From G963663315 sp963668255 (GTDB lineage: Bacteria > Pseudomonadota > Gammaproteobacteria > Arenicellales > Poriferihabitantaceae), in contig OZ220708.1 of the NCBI GenBank assembly GCA_965116595.1, positions 1,364,001-1,428,000 of the forward strand: 64,000 nucleotides of DNA, in the 5' to 3' direction. The position numbers were made by a program, and so were the translations under genes. The notes beneath the pieces are model-generated. The model saw nothing but the letters and a program-made list of their open reading frames with translations, made no database searches and was not told the DNA's origin. How positions within the stretch are numbered: the stretch's first letter is position 1; each line of letters begins with the position of its first letter. This document shows positions 9,096 to 17,439 of the stretch, piece after piece.

Positions 9096-9821
9096 TCACA
9101 TTCTGAAGTTATGACCAAGATAGACGTCCCTTGCCTTTTCATCGGCCATGATGGTTTTCGGCGATCCGGAAATCAGCACCTGCCCACGGTGTAACAGGTA
9201 TGCCCGGTCACAGATTCCGAGGGTCTCACGCACATTATGATCCGTGATTAACACACCGATACCCTTTTGCTTGAGCATTTTGATGATGTGCTGGACATCC
9301 TGAACCGCGATCGGGTCGATCCCGGAAAAGGGTTCATCGAGCAGAATGAACATGGGCTCAAGAGCAAGTGCCCGAGCGATTTCCACTCGCCGTTGTTCGC
9401 CGCCTGACAATTGAATTGTCTGCTTGTTCCTGAGCTCCAGAATTCCGAATTCTTCGAGAAGTCCCTCGCTGATCTGGTGTTGCTCTTCCTTGCTGTATTT
9501 TCCTGCGATTTCGAGTACCGCCAGCAGATTCTGTTCAGTGGTCAACTTCCTGAATACCGAGTGCTCCTGGGGTAAATAGCCGATCCCTTTTCGTGCGCGT
9601 TCGTGCATGGGCAGGTGGGTGATATCTTCATTATCCAGACTGACCACTCCCTCATCGCATTGAACCAGTCCGATCACCATATTAAAGCTGGTTGTCTTGC
9701 CGGCTCCATTTGCGCCCAGCAATCCGACCACTTCGTGGTCCAAGACAGTGAGATCAACGCCATTGACAACAGCTACATGCCTGTATTTCTTTACCAGTCC
9801 TCTGGTAGCCAGTCTTCTCAT
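9096..9821 (-). CDS. lptB: LPS export ABC transporter ATP-binding protein LptB
   Basis: A 241-residue ATPase with Walker A GANGAGKTT (36-44), signature LSGGEQRRVEIARAL, Walker B FILLDEPFSGIDP and the switch His in ITDHNVRETL. It powers extraction of lipopolysaccharide from the inner membrane together with LptF and LptG (not in this window) and delivery to LptC and LptA, whose genes are directly upstream. 50 bp separate it from lptA. Confidence 0.95.
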   Translation of the reverse strand: MRRLATRGLVKKYRHVAVVNGVDLTVLDHEVVGLLGANGAGKTTSFNMVIGLVQCDEGVVSLDNEDITHLPMHERARKGIGYLPQEHSVFRKLTTEQNLLAVLEIAGKYSKEEQHQISEGLLEEFGILELRNKQTIQLSGGEQRRVEIARALALEPMFILLDEPFSGIDPIAVQDVQHIIKMLKQKGIGVLITDHNVRETLGICDRAYLLHRGQVLISGSPKTIMADEKARDVYLGHNFRM

Positions 9822-9871
9822 GGAGTGACAAACTGTACTTCAATCATCTCCTGAAGCCGCTTGCGTAGATT

Positions 9872-10405
9872 TCACTCGCTTTCCTTCGTCTTTGGCTGGA
9901 TAACCATCCTGACCCTGGAACTGTTATCCGGTTCGCTGCCGCTATCGGATTGTATGCTCTGACTACCTGTCGCTTTGATTATTTTTGTAATCAGATTGTA
10001 GGTGATTGTTTTCCCTGTAACGATTGAACCTTCCTGTTCCATCTTCGCGCTGTCATTCAGTATCACCAGGTCATTCGTCTTTTGAAGTGTAATTTTCAAT
10101 GCCGAGGCCTTCACATCTTCACTATGTTCTTCAGGTTGCTGCTTGAAGCGTGCAGGATCACCAGTACAAATCGCCTGTTCCAATGCTTGTTCATCATCCA
10201 GGTAAGTAATCAGTTTATCACAATTCATGCGTATGCTGCCTTGGGTGAACATCACGTTGCCCCGATATATCCGTGTACCTTTGGTGAAATCCATTTCCAT
10301 GTCATCAGCATCCAGGATGGCAGGCTGGTCTGCGTCACTGTCCAGCGCATAAGCTGTTTGAATCAGCAGATACAACAAAATTACGGCAATAGACTTGTTG
10401 AGCAT
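9872..10405 (-). CDS. lptA: LPS transport periplasmic protein LptA
   Basis: A 177-residue protein with a signal peptide (about 1-20, ending TAYA) and an OstA/LptA beta-jellyroll domain: ILDADDMEMDFTKGTRIYRGNV, QGSIRMNCDKLITY, and GSIVTGKTITYNLITKIIKATG. It forms the periplasmic bridge for lipopolysaccharide between LptC and LptD. A strong AGGAGG overlapping the lptC stop codon serves as ribosome-binding site, so lptC and lptA are tightly coupled. Confidence 0.92.
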   Translation of the reverse strand: MLNKSIAVILLYLLIQTAYALDSDADQPAILDADDMEMDFTKGTRIYRGNVMFTQGSIRMNCDKLITYLDDEQALEQAICTGDPARFKQQPEEHSEDVKASALKITLQKTNDLVILNDSAKMEQEGSIVTGKTITYNLITKIIKATGSQSIQSDSGSEPDNSSRVRMVIQPKTKESE

Positions 10406-10421
10406 TCTGGTTCAACCTCCT

Positions 10422-10859
10422 TTACAGTTTGTTTTTTAAATGAATCGTCATTTTTTCTGACGTAGCCACACTGCGTGGAATCCCTTCCCAGCTTTGTACA
10501 ACACGGACATTCCCGATCAGTAAAACAGTAGATTGATTGTCATATAGCCACCCGGTTTCGGCATTGGTATGGCTCAGGGTCTGATCTGCATCATATTGCA
10601 TGACTTGAGGATTATCCAGTAGCGAGCGGTCTCCCACGGGATAATGCACCAGCCTGTCTGCAATTATCCGATACTTCTTTCCGTTTTCACCGATTGCAGT
10701 CGAAGCCAGGTTTTCGATGTAATAATCCGGGCCACTCACCCTGGGTTGGTTTTTCGTACTATCCGGATTTTCCAGAATATCGAACTGAAGCCAGACAGAC
10801 AACAAGGAGAAAATGATCAGGAATACGGCCAACATCAGGTTGTCCCTGAGCAGTTTCAT
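10422..10859 (-). CDS. lptC: LPS export protein LptC, shortened at the C terminus
   Basis: Position between kdsD and lptA, an N-terminal membrane helix (MKLLRDNLMLAVFLIIFSLL, about residues 8-25) and the LptC pattern YYIENLASTAIGENGKKYRIIADRLVHYP identify it. It anchors the periplasmic bridge to the LptBFG transporter. At 145 residues it is about 45 shorter than the E. coli protein: the fold stops after SEKMTIHLKNKL, where the family normally has another three or four beta-strands that contact LptA. The stop codon lies within the lptA ribosome-binding site, so there is no room for a lost 3' part. Confidence 0.85.
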   Translation of the reverse strand: MKLLRDNLMLAVFLIIFSLLSVWLQFDILENPDSTKNQPRVSGPDYYIENLASTAIGENGKKYRIIADRLVHYPVGDRSLLDNPQVMQYDADQTLSHTNAETGWLYDNQSTVLLIGNVRVVQSWEGIPRSVATSEKMTIHLKNKL

Positions 10860-10862
10860 CGG

Positions 10863-11864
10863 TTATATCACACCGCTGCGAAGCAGATCATGAGTGTTTA
10901 ACGCCCCCAAAACGTGATGATCTTCATCTACCACGAAAAGACAATTGATCGCGTGGGGTCCATGTTGCGCAAAATCCCTCATGATCTTGACAATTTCTTC
11001 CGCCAATGTATCGGGGCTGATGGTAAATGGATCCCTGGTCATCAAGTCACTCGCTTTACTCTGGTATACACTGACTTCTTTTTCCAGCGCACGCCGCAAA
11101 TCTCCATCGGTGAACATGCCCAGCAATTTGTTGTTCTGATCAACTACACCTACCATCCCCAAGGATTTCGAGGACATCTCGAGTAACAGCCTGTCCATGG
11201 TCGTCTGCTCCCGGACCAGGGGAAGTTCATTTCCACTATGCATCAGATCACTGGCATACAACAACAAACGCTTGCCCAGTATCCCGCCGGGATGGGTTCG
11301 GGCAAAGTCCTGGACAGAAAATCCGCGCAGCCTCTGCACCACTACCGCCAGTGCATCGCCCATAACCAGGGTTGCTGTTGTGCTCGCGGTAGGCGCAAGA
11401 TTGTGCGGGCACGCTTCCTTGTCCACGCCGACATCCAGAATGGCGTCGGATTGATGTGCCAGTGTCGAGTCCCGATTCCCGCTCATCGCTATCATTTTGA
11501 TTCCGAGTCGCTTGACGATCGGGATGATCGAAACCACCTCCATGGTTTCACCTGAATTGGAGATTGTGATAACCAGATCGTTGGTTGTCAGCATACCCAG
11601 ATCACCATGACCGGCTTCCCCCGGATGCAGGAAAAAAGCAGGCGTTCCGGTACTCGCCAGTGTAGATGCAATCTTGCCGCCGATGTGACCCGATTTACCC
11701 ATTCCGATGACGACAACCCGCCCTTCGCATTGCAGTATCATGTCGCATGCCTTGTCGAATTCGCCGTCAAGACGATCAAGCAGGGCAAACACCGCAGCGG
11801 CTTCGATCTCGATAACAGAGCGTGCGTGATTGACAGGATTAATCTCGGGTTCCGGAGTGGGCAT
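10863..11864 (-). CDS. kdsD: Arabinose-5-phosphate isomerase KdsD
   Basis: Converts ribulose 5-phosphate to arabinose 5-phosphate, the first step of Kdo synthesis for lipopolysaccharide. An SIS domain (VVVIGMGKSGHIGGKIASTL, TISNSGETMEVV, HPGGILGKRL) is followed by two CBS domains (starting near SDLMHSG and SDLMTRDPF). The start at 11864 gives 333 residues, close to the 328 of E. coli KdsD; the open frame continues to 11948 without a better start. Only 3 bp separate it from lptC, and the kdsC phosphatase gene that usually lies between them is absent. Confidence 0.93.
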   Translation of the reverse strand: MPTPEPEINPVNHARSVIEIEAAAVFALLDRLDGEFDKACDMILQCEGRVVVIGMGKSGHIGGKIASTLASTGTPAFFLHPGEAGHGDLGMLTTNDLVITISNSGETMEVVSIIPIVKRLGIKMIAMSGNRDSTLAHQSDAILDVGVDKEACPHNLAPTASTTATLVMGDALAVVVQRLRGFSVQDFARTHPGGILGKRLLLYASDLMHSGNELPLVREQTTMDRLLLEMSSKSLGMVGVVDQNNKLLGMFTDGDLRRALEKEVSVYQSKASDLMTRDPFTISPDTLAEEIVKIMRDFAQHGPHAINCLFVVDEDHHVLGALNTHDLLRSGVI

Positions 11865-11971
11865 GTTTGATAGGCTATGGCAACAGTTGGAGTATATCAA
11901 ATCGATTGGATGTTTGATTGAGTGGTTGCGTGTAAAATCTGCCGACACAAAACGATCATTCTGAAATCGCT

Positions 11972-12757
11972 ATGGAAATTCCAAGTTTAGACAACCTGTT
12001 CACCTTGCTGATGCTGATACTGTTACAGGCAGTGCTCGGATTCGATAACCTGTTGTATATCTCACTCGAATCGAAACGGGTCGAAGTTTCCCGACAGGCA
12101 ACGCTTCGCAAATGGGGAATCGGCCTGGCTGTTGTGCTCAGGATTGTCCTTCTTTTCGTGATACTCAAGGTCGTCGAATTATTTCAGGAGTCATTGTTTA
12201 CGCCATCATTTGGCACGGTATTTTCGGCTGACTTCAACTTGCACGCGATAATCGTTTTGTTCGGCGGCATATTTATCATCTATACTGCAATCAAGGAGAT
12301 CATGCACATGTTGATCATGGGCGACCTGGACAAAGGGGGTGGTGCTGCAAGTTCCTTTGCCAGGCAACTGGTATTGATCGTCATCATGAATCTGGTGTTT
12401 TCTTTCGATTCAATCCTGAGTGCAATGGCGCTCACCAATGTATTCTGGGTAATGGCATTGGCTATTGTCATTGGCGGACTGTTAATGATCTGGCTATCCG
12501 ATGAAGTAGCTTCATTTCTCGAAAGAAACAGAATGTACGAAGTGGTCGGTTTGTTTATCCTGTTCATTGTAGGCATTATGCTGTTGACTGAAGGTGGTCA
12601 TCTGTCGCACTTGAAAATATTTGGCCACCCCATTGAACCCATGAGTAAAGCCACTTTCTACTTTGTCATTACGATCGTGGTGCTGGTTGATCTCGTCCAG
12701 ACACGCTATGCCTCCAACCTGATAAAACTGAATGCAGCCGCCAGGGCGCAATCATAA
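11972..12757 (+). CDS. TerC-family integral membrane protein
   Basis: A 261-residue protein with about seven membrane helices and the two TerC acidic signatures: GFDNLLYISLE (about 24-34) and FSFDSILSAMAL (about 147-158). Both carry the buried Asp residues of this metal-ion transporter family, several members of which export manganese. Divergent from kdsD, 18 bp before DUF1244, with which it probably forms an operon. The ion it handles cannot be read from the sequence. A second, different TerC-family gene lies at 44.2-44.8 kb. Confidence 0.85.
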   Translation: MEIPSLDNLFTLLMLILLQAVLGFDNLLYISLESKRVEVSRQATLRKWGIGLAVVLRIVLLFVILKVVELFQESLFTPSFGTVFSADFNLHAIIVLFGGIFIIYTAIKEIMHMLIMGDLDKGGGAASSFARQLVLIVIMNLVFSFDSILSAMALTNVFWVMALAIVIGGLLMIWLSDEVASFLERNRMYEVVGLFILFIVGIMLLTEGGHLSHLKIFGHPIEPMSKATFYFVITIVVLVDLVQTRYASNLIKLNAAARAQS

Positions 12758-12774
12758 TTGAGAGAGAATGAACC

Positions 12775-13095
12775 ATGACTGAATTACCGGAAATAAATGA
12801 TCCCCAGAGAACTGAAATTGAAGCCGCTGTCTTCAGAAAATTGATCGATCACTTGCGCAGAAATCCGGAGGTGCAGAATATCGACCTGATGAATCTTGCT
12901 TATTTTTGCCGTAACTGTTTTTCGAAATGGTATATGGGCGCCGCACGGGATACTGGCATTGAACTCGACTACGATCAGGCGCGGGAAATCATCTACGGCA
13001 TGCCGTACGGTGAATACAAGACCGCTTATCAGCAAAAAGCCACCCCGGAACAACTGGACAAATACGGGGAAAGTCAGAAAAAAGCGACGGAGTGA
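12775..13095 (+). CDS. DUF1244 family protein
   Basis: A 106-residue small cytosolic protein of the DUF1244 family, recognised from VQNIDLMNLAYFCRNCFSKWY and the later REIIYGMPYGEYK. The strictly conserved CxxC (Cys45, Cys48) suggests metal or redox chemistry, but the function of the family is unknown. AGAG precedes the start, and the gene lies 17 bp after terC. Confidence 0.88.
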   Translation: MTELPEINDPQRTEIEAAVFRKLIDHLRRNPEVQNIDLMNLAYFCRNCFSKWYMGAARDTGIELDYDQAREIIYGMPYGEYKTAYQQKATPEQLDKYGESQKKATE

Positions 13096-13109
13096 TTTGT
13101 GGAGTCTGC

Positions 13110-13160
13110 ACGCGCAACAAGGTCATTTGTTGCGCGTATAATAGAATCTGTGCGCAACAA
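13110..13160. repeat. Inverted repeat hairpin with a third repeat copy
   Basis: A perfect 11-bp inverted repeat (13110-13120 and 13127-13137, ACGCGCAACAA) with a 6-nt loop lies 15 bp after the DUF1244 stop. A third copy of TGCGCAACAA follows at 13151-13160. There is no T run, so it is not a standard terminator. A consensus-like TATAAT occurs at 13137-13142, between the hairpin and the third copy. It could be a terminator-like RNA stem or a protein-binding operator; the rest of the gap up to bfd (13161-13260) shows nothing clear. Confidence 0.5.
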
Positions 13161-13260
13161 GCGGGTTAGTTGCTTGGTTATCGTTGCAATCGAGAGAAGG
13201 TTCGCAGGTCCGGACTCTGGAACCAGAACGAACTGGCATTATCCTGTGCCAGGGATTCTC

Positions 13261-13545
13261 TCAAGTAATTTCAACGTGTCTGCTTGCAGCCGGAAGTTCC
13301 CGGTTTGGCACGGCTGCATTGATACCGATTTTTGTCGAGGATTCATACTGCTGTGCCATTGCATCGCAAGGCAGATTCTGCGCCAGCGCACCGGAGAGAA
13401 ATTCTTCTGCAAATTCCAGGCAGAGTCCGCATTCTGTACCGACTCCCAGGCGCTTGCGCAGACACGCCGCTGATGAGACATCGCCGCGCTTCACGGCATC
13501 TTCGATTTCGCGGTGGCTGATGGAATTGCAGATGCAGACGTACAT
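13261..13545 (-). CDS. bfd: Bacterioferritin-associated ferredoxin
   Basis: A [2Fe-2S] ferredoxin of the BFD type that reduces the mineral core of bacterioferritin to release iron. Cys4 and Cys6 (MYVCICNSIS) and Cys39 and Cys42 (GTECGLCLEF) are the cluster ligands. The start at 13545 is supported by AGGAAC just upstream; the frame remains open to 13599 but the extension has no family counterpart. At 94 residues it is longer than the roughly 64-residue E. coli protein, with a C-terminal tail. It is divergent from bacterioferritin and probably controlled by iron. Confidence 0.9.
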   Translation of the reverse strand: MYVCICNSISHREIEDAVKRGDVSSAACLRKRLGVGTECGLCLEFAEEFLSGALAQNLPCDAMAQQYESSTKIGINAAVPNRELPAASRHVEIT

Positions 13546-13677
13546 GTTCCTGCGGTTTAATAAATGCGAATCGAAGTATAAATGAGAATTGTTCCACATG
13601 CCAAATATGAATTGGATGACCGGCCCTGTCGGGAACAGGAAGGAAGACGTATTTTTGAGTGTCCGATTTTATTGAAC

Positions 13678-13696
13678 AAGAATCAGAATCATTATT
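13678..13696. promoter_or_regulatory. Fur-box-like site between bfd and bfr
   Basis: The 19 bases match 14 of 19 positions of the classical Fur consensus (GATAATGATAATCATTATC). The best half is AGAATCATTATT at 13685-13696. It lies in an AT-rich divergent intergenic region, close to a TATAAT at 13705-13710. Iron-responsive control of both genes fits their role, but this is a by-eye match. Confidence 0.5.
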
Positions 13697-13815
13697 ATTT
13701 ACCTTATAATTCAAGCACTTGAAAATTATTTTCGACCCTGTTATCCTCGCAGAACATTCAAATGAAGATGGCGGTAGCAGTTGATTTTCCGTCGCCCACC
13801 ACAGAGAAACCGAAA

Positions 13816-14298
13816 ATGCAAGGAAATAAAACAGTAATCAGGCACCTGAACAATGTTCTGAAAAACGAATTGACTGCTATTAACCAGTATTTTCTCCATG
13901 CACGGATGCTGAAGGATTGGGGACTGACTGCGTTGGGCGAGCATGAATACCATGAGTCCGTGGATGAAATGAAACACGCTGACAGCCTGATCGAACGGAT
14001 CCTCTTTCTGGAAGGTCTCCCGAATCTGCAGGACCTGGGAAAACTCATGATCGGTCAGGATACCCGGGAGATTCTCGAATGTGATTTGAGCATGGAGATG
14101 AAAGCACATCCGGATCTCAAGGATGCCATCCTGGAGTGTGAAAAAGCCGGGGATTATGTTTCCCGGGAGCTGTTCGAATCCATCCTGGAATCCGAGGAAG
14201 AGCATATTGATTGGCTGGAAATCCAGTTGGGACTGATCAACCGTGTCGGTCTTGAAAATTATCAGCAGTCACAGATGGCGTCCGGCTCAAACGCCTGA
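13816..14298 (+). CDS. bfr: Bacterioferritin
   Basis: A 160-residue iron-storage ferritin. All key residues fall at the family positions: ferroxidase ligands Glu18, Glu51, His54, Glu94, Glu127 and His130, and the haem ligand Met52 (SVDEMKHAD). FLEGLPNLQDLGKL is also typical. The start at 13816 matches the usual M-x-G-x-K-x-VI-x-HLN opening; the frame is open back to 13762 with an unrelated leader. The gene is divergent from bfd. Confidence 0.95.
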   Translation: MQGNKTVIRHLNNVLKNELTAINQYFLHARMLKDWGLTALGEHEYHESVDEMKHADSLIERILFLEGLPNLQDLGKLMIGQDTREILECDLSMEMKAHPDLKDAILECEKAGDYVSRELFESILESEEEHIDWLEIQLGLINRVGLENYQQSQMASGSNA

Positions 14299-14310
14299 GC
14301 CTGCTACGAT

Positions 14311-16779
14311 TCAAAACAGCGATTCGCCAGCCGGTTCGCTGCCACTGGCGCCCTGGTCTGCGCCCTCCTGACCAATCGCGACACCGGGTTCTGTGCCGAC
14401 AAGATAATACTCCAGAAAACCCTCAGGATCATCCGGTGAGGTGGTTTTTGCTGTTTCCCTGTTGATAAAACGGGTGGTTATATTTTCAGGTATGACCTCG
14501 GGTTTCTCAGGGTAATCAGGCAACACGCGGCTCATGTAATCAATCCAGATCGGTAGAGCTGCACTCGCTCCGGATTCCCGTCTTCCAAGATGGGAAGGTT
14601 CATCAAAACCAACGAAAACCGTGGTGATCACATCAGGGCTGAATCCGGAAAACCACGCATCGCGAAAATTGTTGGTGGTGCCTGTTTTGCCCGCCAGGTC
14701 AGAACGGTTCAGTGACTGTGCCCGTCGTCCTGTACCGGTTGCAATAACCTGCTTCATGATACTCCGGGTCAGAAAGATATTCTGTGGAGAGATCACCCGG
14801 TCTGAATCCTGAGCAGGCAGCTCGACTTCAGCAAGGTTGCTATCCTGAGCAGGCAACTCGACTTCATCAGGGTTGCTTTCCCCGGTTTCAGCCGGACAGT
14901 CGTCACAAGCCGGATCAGGCAGGGAAACAGGATTGCCCTCGGCATCCTCGATTTTTTCGATCAGGTAGGGTGTAACCTTGAATCCTCCATTCGCGAATAC
15001 TGCAAAACTCGATGCCAGGCTGAGCGGTGTAACACTGGTACTGCCCAGGGCGAGAGAGAAACTCCGTGGCATTTTTTCCGGGTCAAATCCAAATTTGGTG
15101 AGATGCTCGATAGTCGTATCCAGGCCCATTGCGCGAAGCAGGCGAACAGATACCAGATTGAGAGAAAGACTCAGCGCTTTCCTTAACCGGGTAGGGCCGA
15201 AAAACTTCTTGCTATAGTTTTGAGGCCGCCATATTCCTTCAAGATCGTCTTCGACGATGATAGGCGTGGCGCTCACCAGACTGGAAGTGGTAAAGCCATT
15301 ATCGAGCGCCGCCGAATAGATGAACGGTTTGATATTCGACCCTGGCTGTCGTTCCGCCTGGGTGGCGCGATTGAACTTGCTCAGGTAATAATCAAACCCG
15401 CCGGTCAGCGATAAAATAGCTCCGGTGTGTGGGTCCAGGCTGACCAGTGCACCGGATACCTCCGGTATTTGAGAAAGCATCCAGTTGTTTTCTTCCAACT
15501 CCCTCAAATATATGACATCGCCTGCGGACAGGATGTCACTGACAGAATTCAGTTCAGGACCGATGCTGTTGGCGCCGATATATTTTCTGGCCCATTGAAT
15601 GTTTTTCCATTCAACCATGATCATTTTGCCCCGGCTGTCGACTGCCTCAAAGGACTGGTCGGAAAGACCGGTCACGACGACAGGTATAATTTCCCTGCTT
15701 GATGGGTATTGCGCCAGTACGTCGGGCAGGTTCCGTACAGGGTTTATGACATCTGGTTGATCGGCTGATTCAGCAGGCAACTCAGTCAGGTCAATCTTGC
15801 CGACAGGGCCTTTGAATCCATGGCGCATATCATAATTGATGAGACCCTGTCTCAGTGCCTCGGTTGCTTTTTTCTGGTATTCGCTGTTAACGGTAACGGT
15901 GACGTTCAATCCCGACCGATATATTTCCTCGCCAATCCGCTCGAACAGGAGTTGTCTCGCCATTTCCGAAACATAAGGCGCCTGAAAATCGACGTCAGCG
16001 ACATGGCGCTGGGCCGTAATCGGCGCTTTGCTTGCGGTCTCCAGGCTGAGTTTATCGATTCTGCCGAGTTCATGCAGTCGCGTTAAAACATGGGCGCGTC
16101 TTTCCAGGGCGCGCTGTGGATTGGATATCGGATTGTCTCTGGAGGGGGCTTTGGGCAAGCCTGCCAACATGCAGATTTCCGGCAGGCTGAGATCCTCAAG
16201 ACCGACGCCATAGTAGATCTGGGCCGCTGCGGCGAAACCATAGGAGCGATAGCCGAGGAAAATCTTGTTAAGATACAGTTCAAGGATTTCATCCTTGGTC
16301 AAAGCCCGCTCCATCTTGAATGCCAGAAGGATTTCCTTTAATTTCCGGGTATAGGTTTTCTCTGGATCAAGGAAAAAATTTCGCGCCACCTGCATCGTAA
16401 TCGTACTGGCGCCCTGGCCGCGCGTTCGGCTCATGAAATTACTGATCGCAGCACGGACAAGACCCGGGAAGTCCACCCCCGTATGGTGGTAAAACTGGTC
16501 GTCCTCGGTGACCAGTATGGCGTCAATCAGAAGTGGCGGCGCCTCATCAAGGGTAACAGGAATACGTCTTTCGTCGCCGTATTCAGCGATCAGTTTCTGG
16601 TCGGAGCTATAAATTCGAAGCGGAATATTCAGGGGTATATGCCGAATCTCTTCAACTGATGGAAGATCAGGCAGCAATGAGGTCGCATAAAGAATCAGCC
16701 CCGTTGCCATGGTAACTGCGAAAACAAATCCAATGGAGACGAGCTTGAGAGCTGCTTTTAGTAGAAATCTTACTGACAC
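14311..16779 (-). CDS. mrcA: Penicillin-binding protein 1A
   Basis: Bifunctional peptidoglycan synthase of 822 residues. After an N-terminal membrane anchor comes the GT51 glycosyltransferase (VTEDDQFYHHTGVDFPG with the catalytic Glu, GASTITMQVARN, KEILLAFKMERALTKDEILELYLNKIFLG), then the OB-like insert of PBP1A and the transpeptidase with SxxK (PGSNIKPF), SxN (SLN) and KTG (LAGKTGTTNNFRDAWFSG). A low-complexity insert with two 12-residue repeats precedes RVISPQN. In many gammaproteobacteria pilMNOPQ lies between this gene and aroK; here the two are simply divergent and adjacent. Confidence 0.95.
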   Translation of the reverse strand: MSVRFLLKAALKLVSIGFVFAVTMATGLILYATSLLPDLPSVEEIRHIPLNIPLRIYSSDQKLIAEYGDERRIPVTLDEAPPLLIDAILVTEDDQFYHHTGVDFPGLVRAAISNFMSRTRGQGASTITMQVARNFFLDPEKTYTRKLKEILLAFKMERALTKDEILELYLNKIFLGYRSYGFAAAAQIYYGVGLEDLSLPEICMLAGLPKAPSRDNPISNPQRALERRAHVLTRLHELGRIDKLSLETASKAPITAQRHVADVDFQAPYVSEMARQLLFERIGEEIYRSGLNVTVTVNSEYQKKATEALRQGLINYDMRHGFKGPVGKIDLTELPAESADQPDVINPVRNLPDVLAQYPSSREIIPVVVTGLSDQSFEAVDSRGKMIMVEWKNIQWARKYIGANSIGPELNSVSDILSAGDVIYLRELEENNWMLSQIPEVSGALVSLDPHTGAILSLTGGFDYYLSKFNRATQAERQPGSNIKPFIYSAALDNGFTTSSLVSATPIIVEDDLEGIWRPQNYSKKFFGPTRLRKALSLSLNLVSVRLLRAMGLDTTIEHLTKFGFDPEKMPRSFSLALGSTSVTPLSLASSFAVFANGGFKVTPYLIEKIEDAEGNPVSLPDPACDDCPAETGESNPDEVELPAQDSNLAEVELPAQDSDRVISPQNIFLTRSIMKQVIATGTGRRAQSLNRSDLAGKTGTTNNFRDAWFSGFSPDVITTVFVGFDEPSHLGRRESGASAALPIWIDYMSRVLPDYPEKPEVIPENITTRFINRETAKTTSPDDPEGFLEYYLVGTEPGVAIGQEGADQGASGSEPAGESLF
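14806..14877. repeat. Two 36-bp tandem repeats inside the PBP1A gene
   Basis: Units 14806-14841 and 14842-14877 differ at three positions. On the coding (minus) strand they encode two 12-residue copies (VELPAQDSN-type) that enlarge a loop between the transpeptidase motifs. The acidic, Pro-containing sequence is likely an exposed linker and could vary in copy number between strains. Confidence 0.8.
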
Positions 16780-16911
16780 GGACGATATCCACAGGCAGGA
16801 CTGTCGTATGAGAACCCTCTGATGCGAGTTATTGAAGTGATATCATGTACTCGAAACGTCATGGATGAAAATTCTTTCAAAGGGGCTGTTTTAGGGGTTA
16901 TTATAGCCGTT

Positions 16912-17439
16912 ATGGAGAATATTTATTTGATTGGCTTGCCAGGGTCCGGAAAGACAACCGTAGGCAAGTGTCTCGCCAGATTCCTGTATCTTGACTTCAT
17001 CGATACAGATCATTTAATCGAAGAACGAACCGGTGTTTCCATCAGCCACATCTTTGAAATAGAAGGGGAATCCGGGTTTCGCAGACGGGAAACCCGGTTG
17101 CTTGAAGAAGTCAGCGACAGGACCCAAACCGTCATTTCCACCGGTGGCGGGATAATTTTAAGCGACACGAATCGGCAAATAATGCGCCAGCACGGACAAG
17201 TGATTTATCTCCGGGCTTCGTTGGAAATATTATGGTTCAGATTGAGGAATTGCCAGAATCGGCCCCTGTTACAATCCGCACTCCCCCGATCCAGAATTGC
17301 CGAGCTGATGAAAGAACGCGAACCACTTTACGTTGCACAAGCGGATTTGATCGTTGAGGTAACTTCGGACACGGCGAACAGAACCGCCCGTGAGATTGCT
17401 CAGTTGATCGATATTCCGCCAGCAGACCAGAAACCATGA
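16912..17439 (+). CDS. aroK: Shikimate kinase
   Basis: Phosphorylates shikimate in the aromatic amino-acid pathway. Walker A GLPGSGKTTVG, shikimate-binding DFIDTDHLIEERTG, the GESGFRRRE motif, STGGGI, and the lid RPLL are all present. The start at 16912 (MENIYLIGLPGSGK) gives 175 residues as in the family; the open frame reaches 16822 but the extra 30 residues have no counterpart. No clear Shine-Dalgarno is visible. Overlaps aroB by 4 nt (ATGA), so the two are coupled. Confidence 0.92.
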   Translation: MENIYLIGLPGSGKTTVGKCLARFLYLDFIDTDHLIEERTGVSISHIFEIEGESGFRRRETRLLEEVSDRTQTVISTGGGIILSDTNRQIMRQHGQVIYLRASLEILWFRLRNCQNRPLLQSALPRSRIAELMKEREPLYVAQADLIVEVTSDTANRTAREIAQLIDIPPADQKP

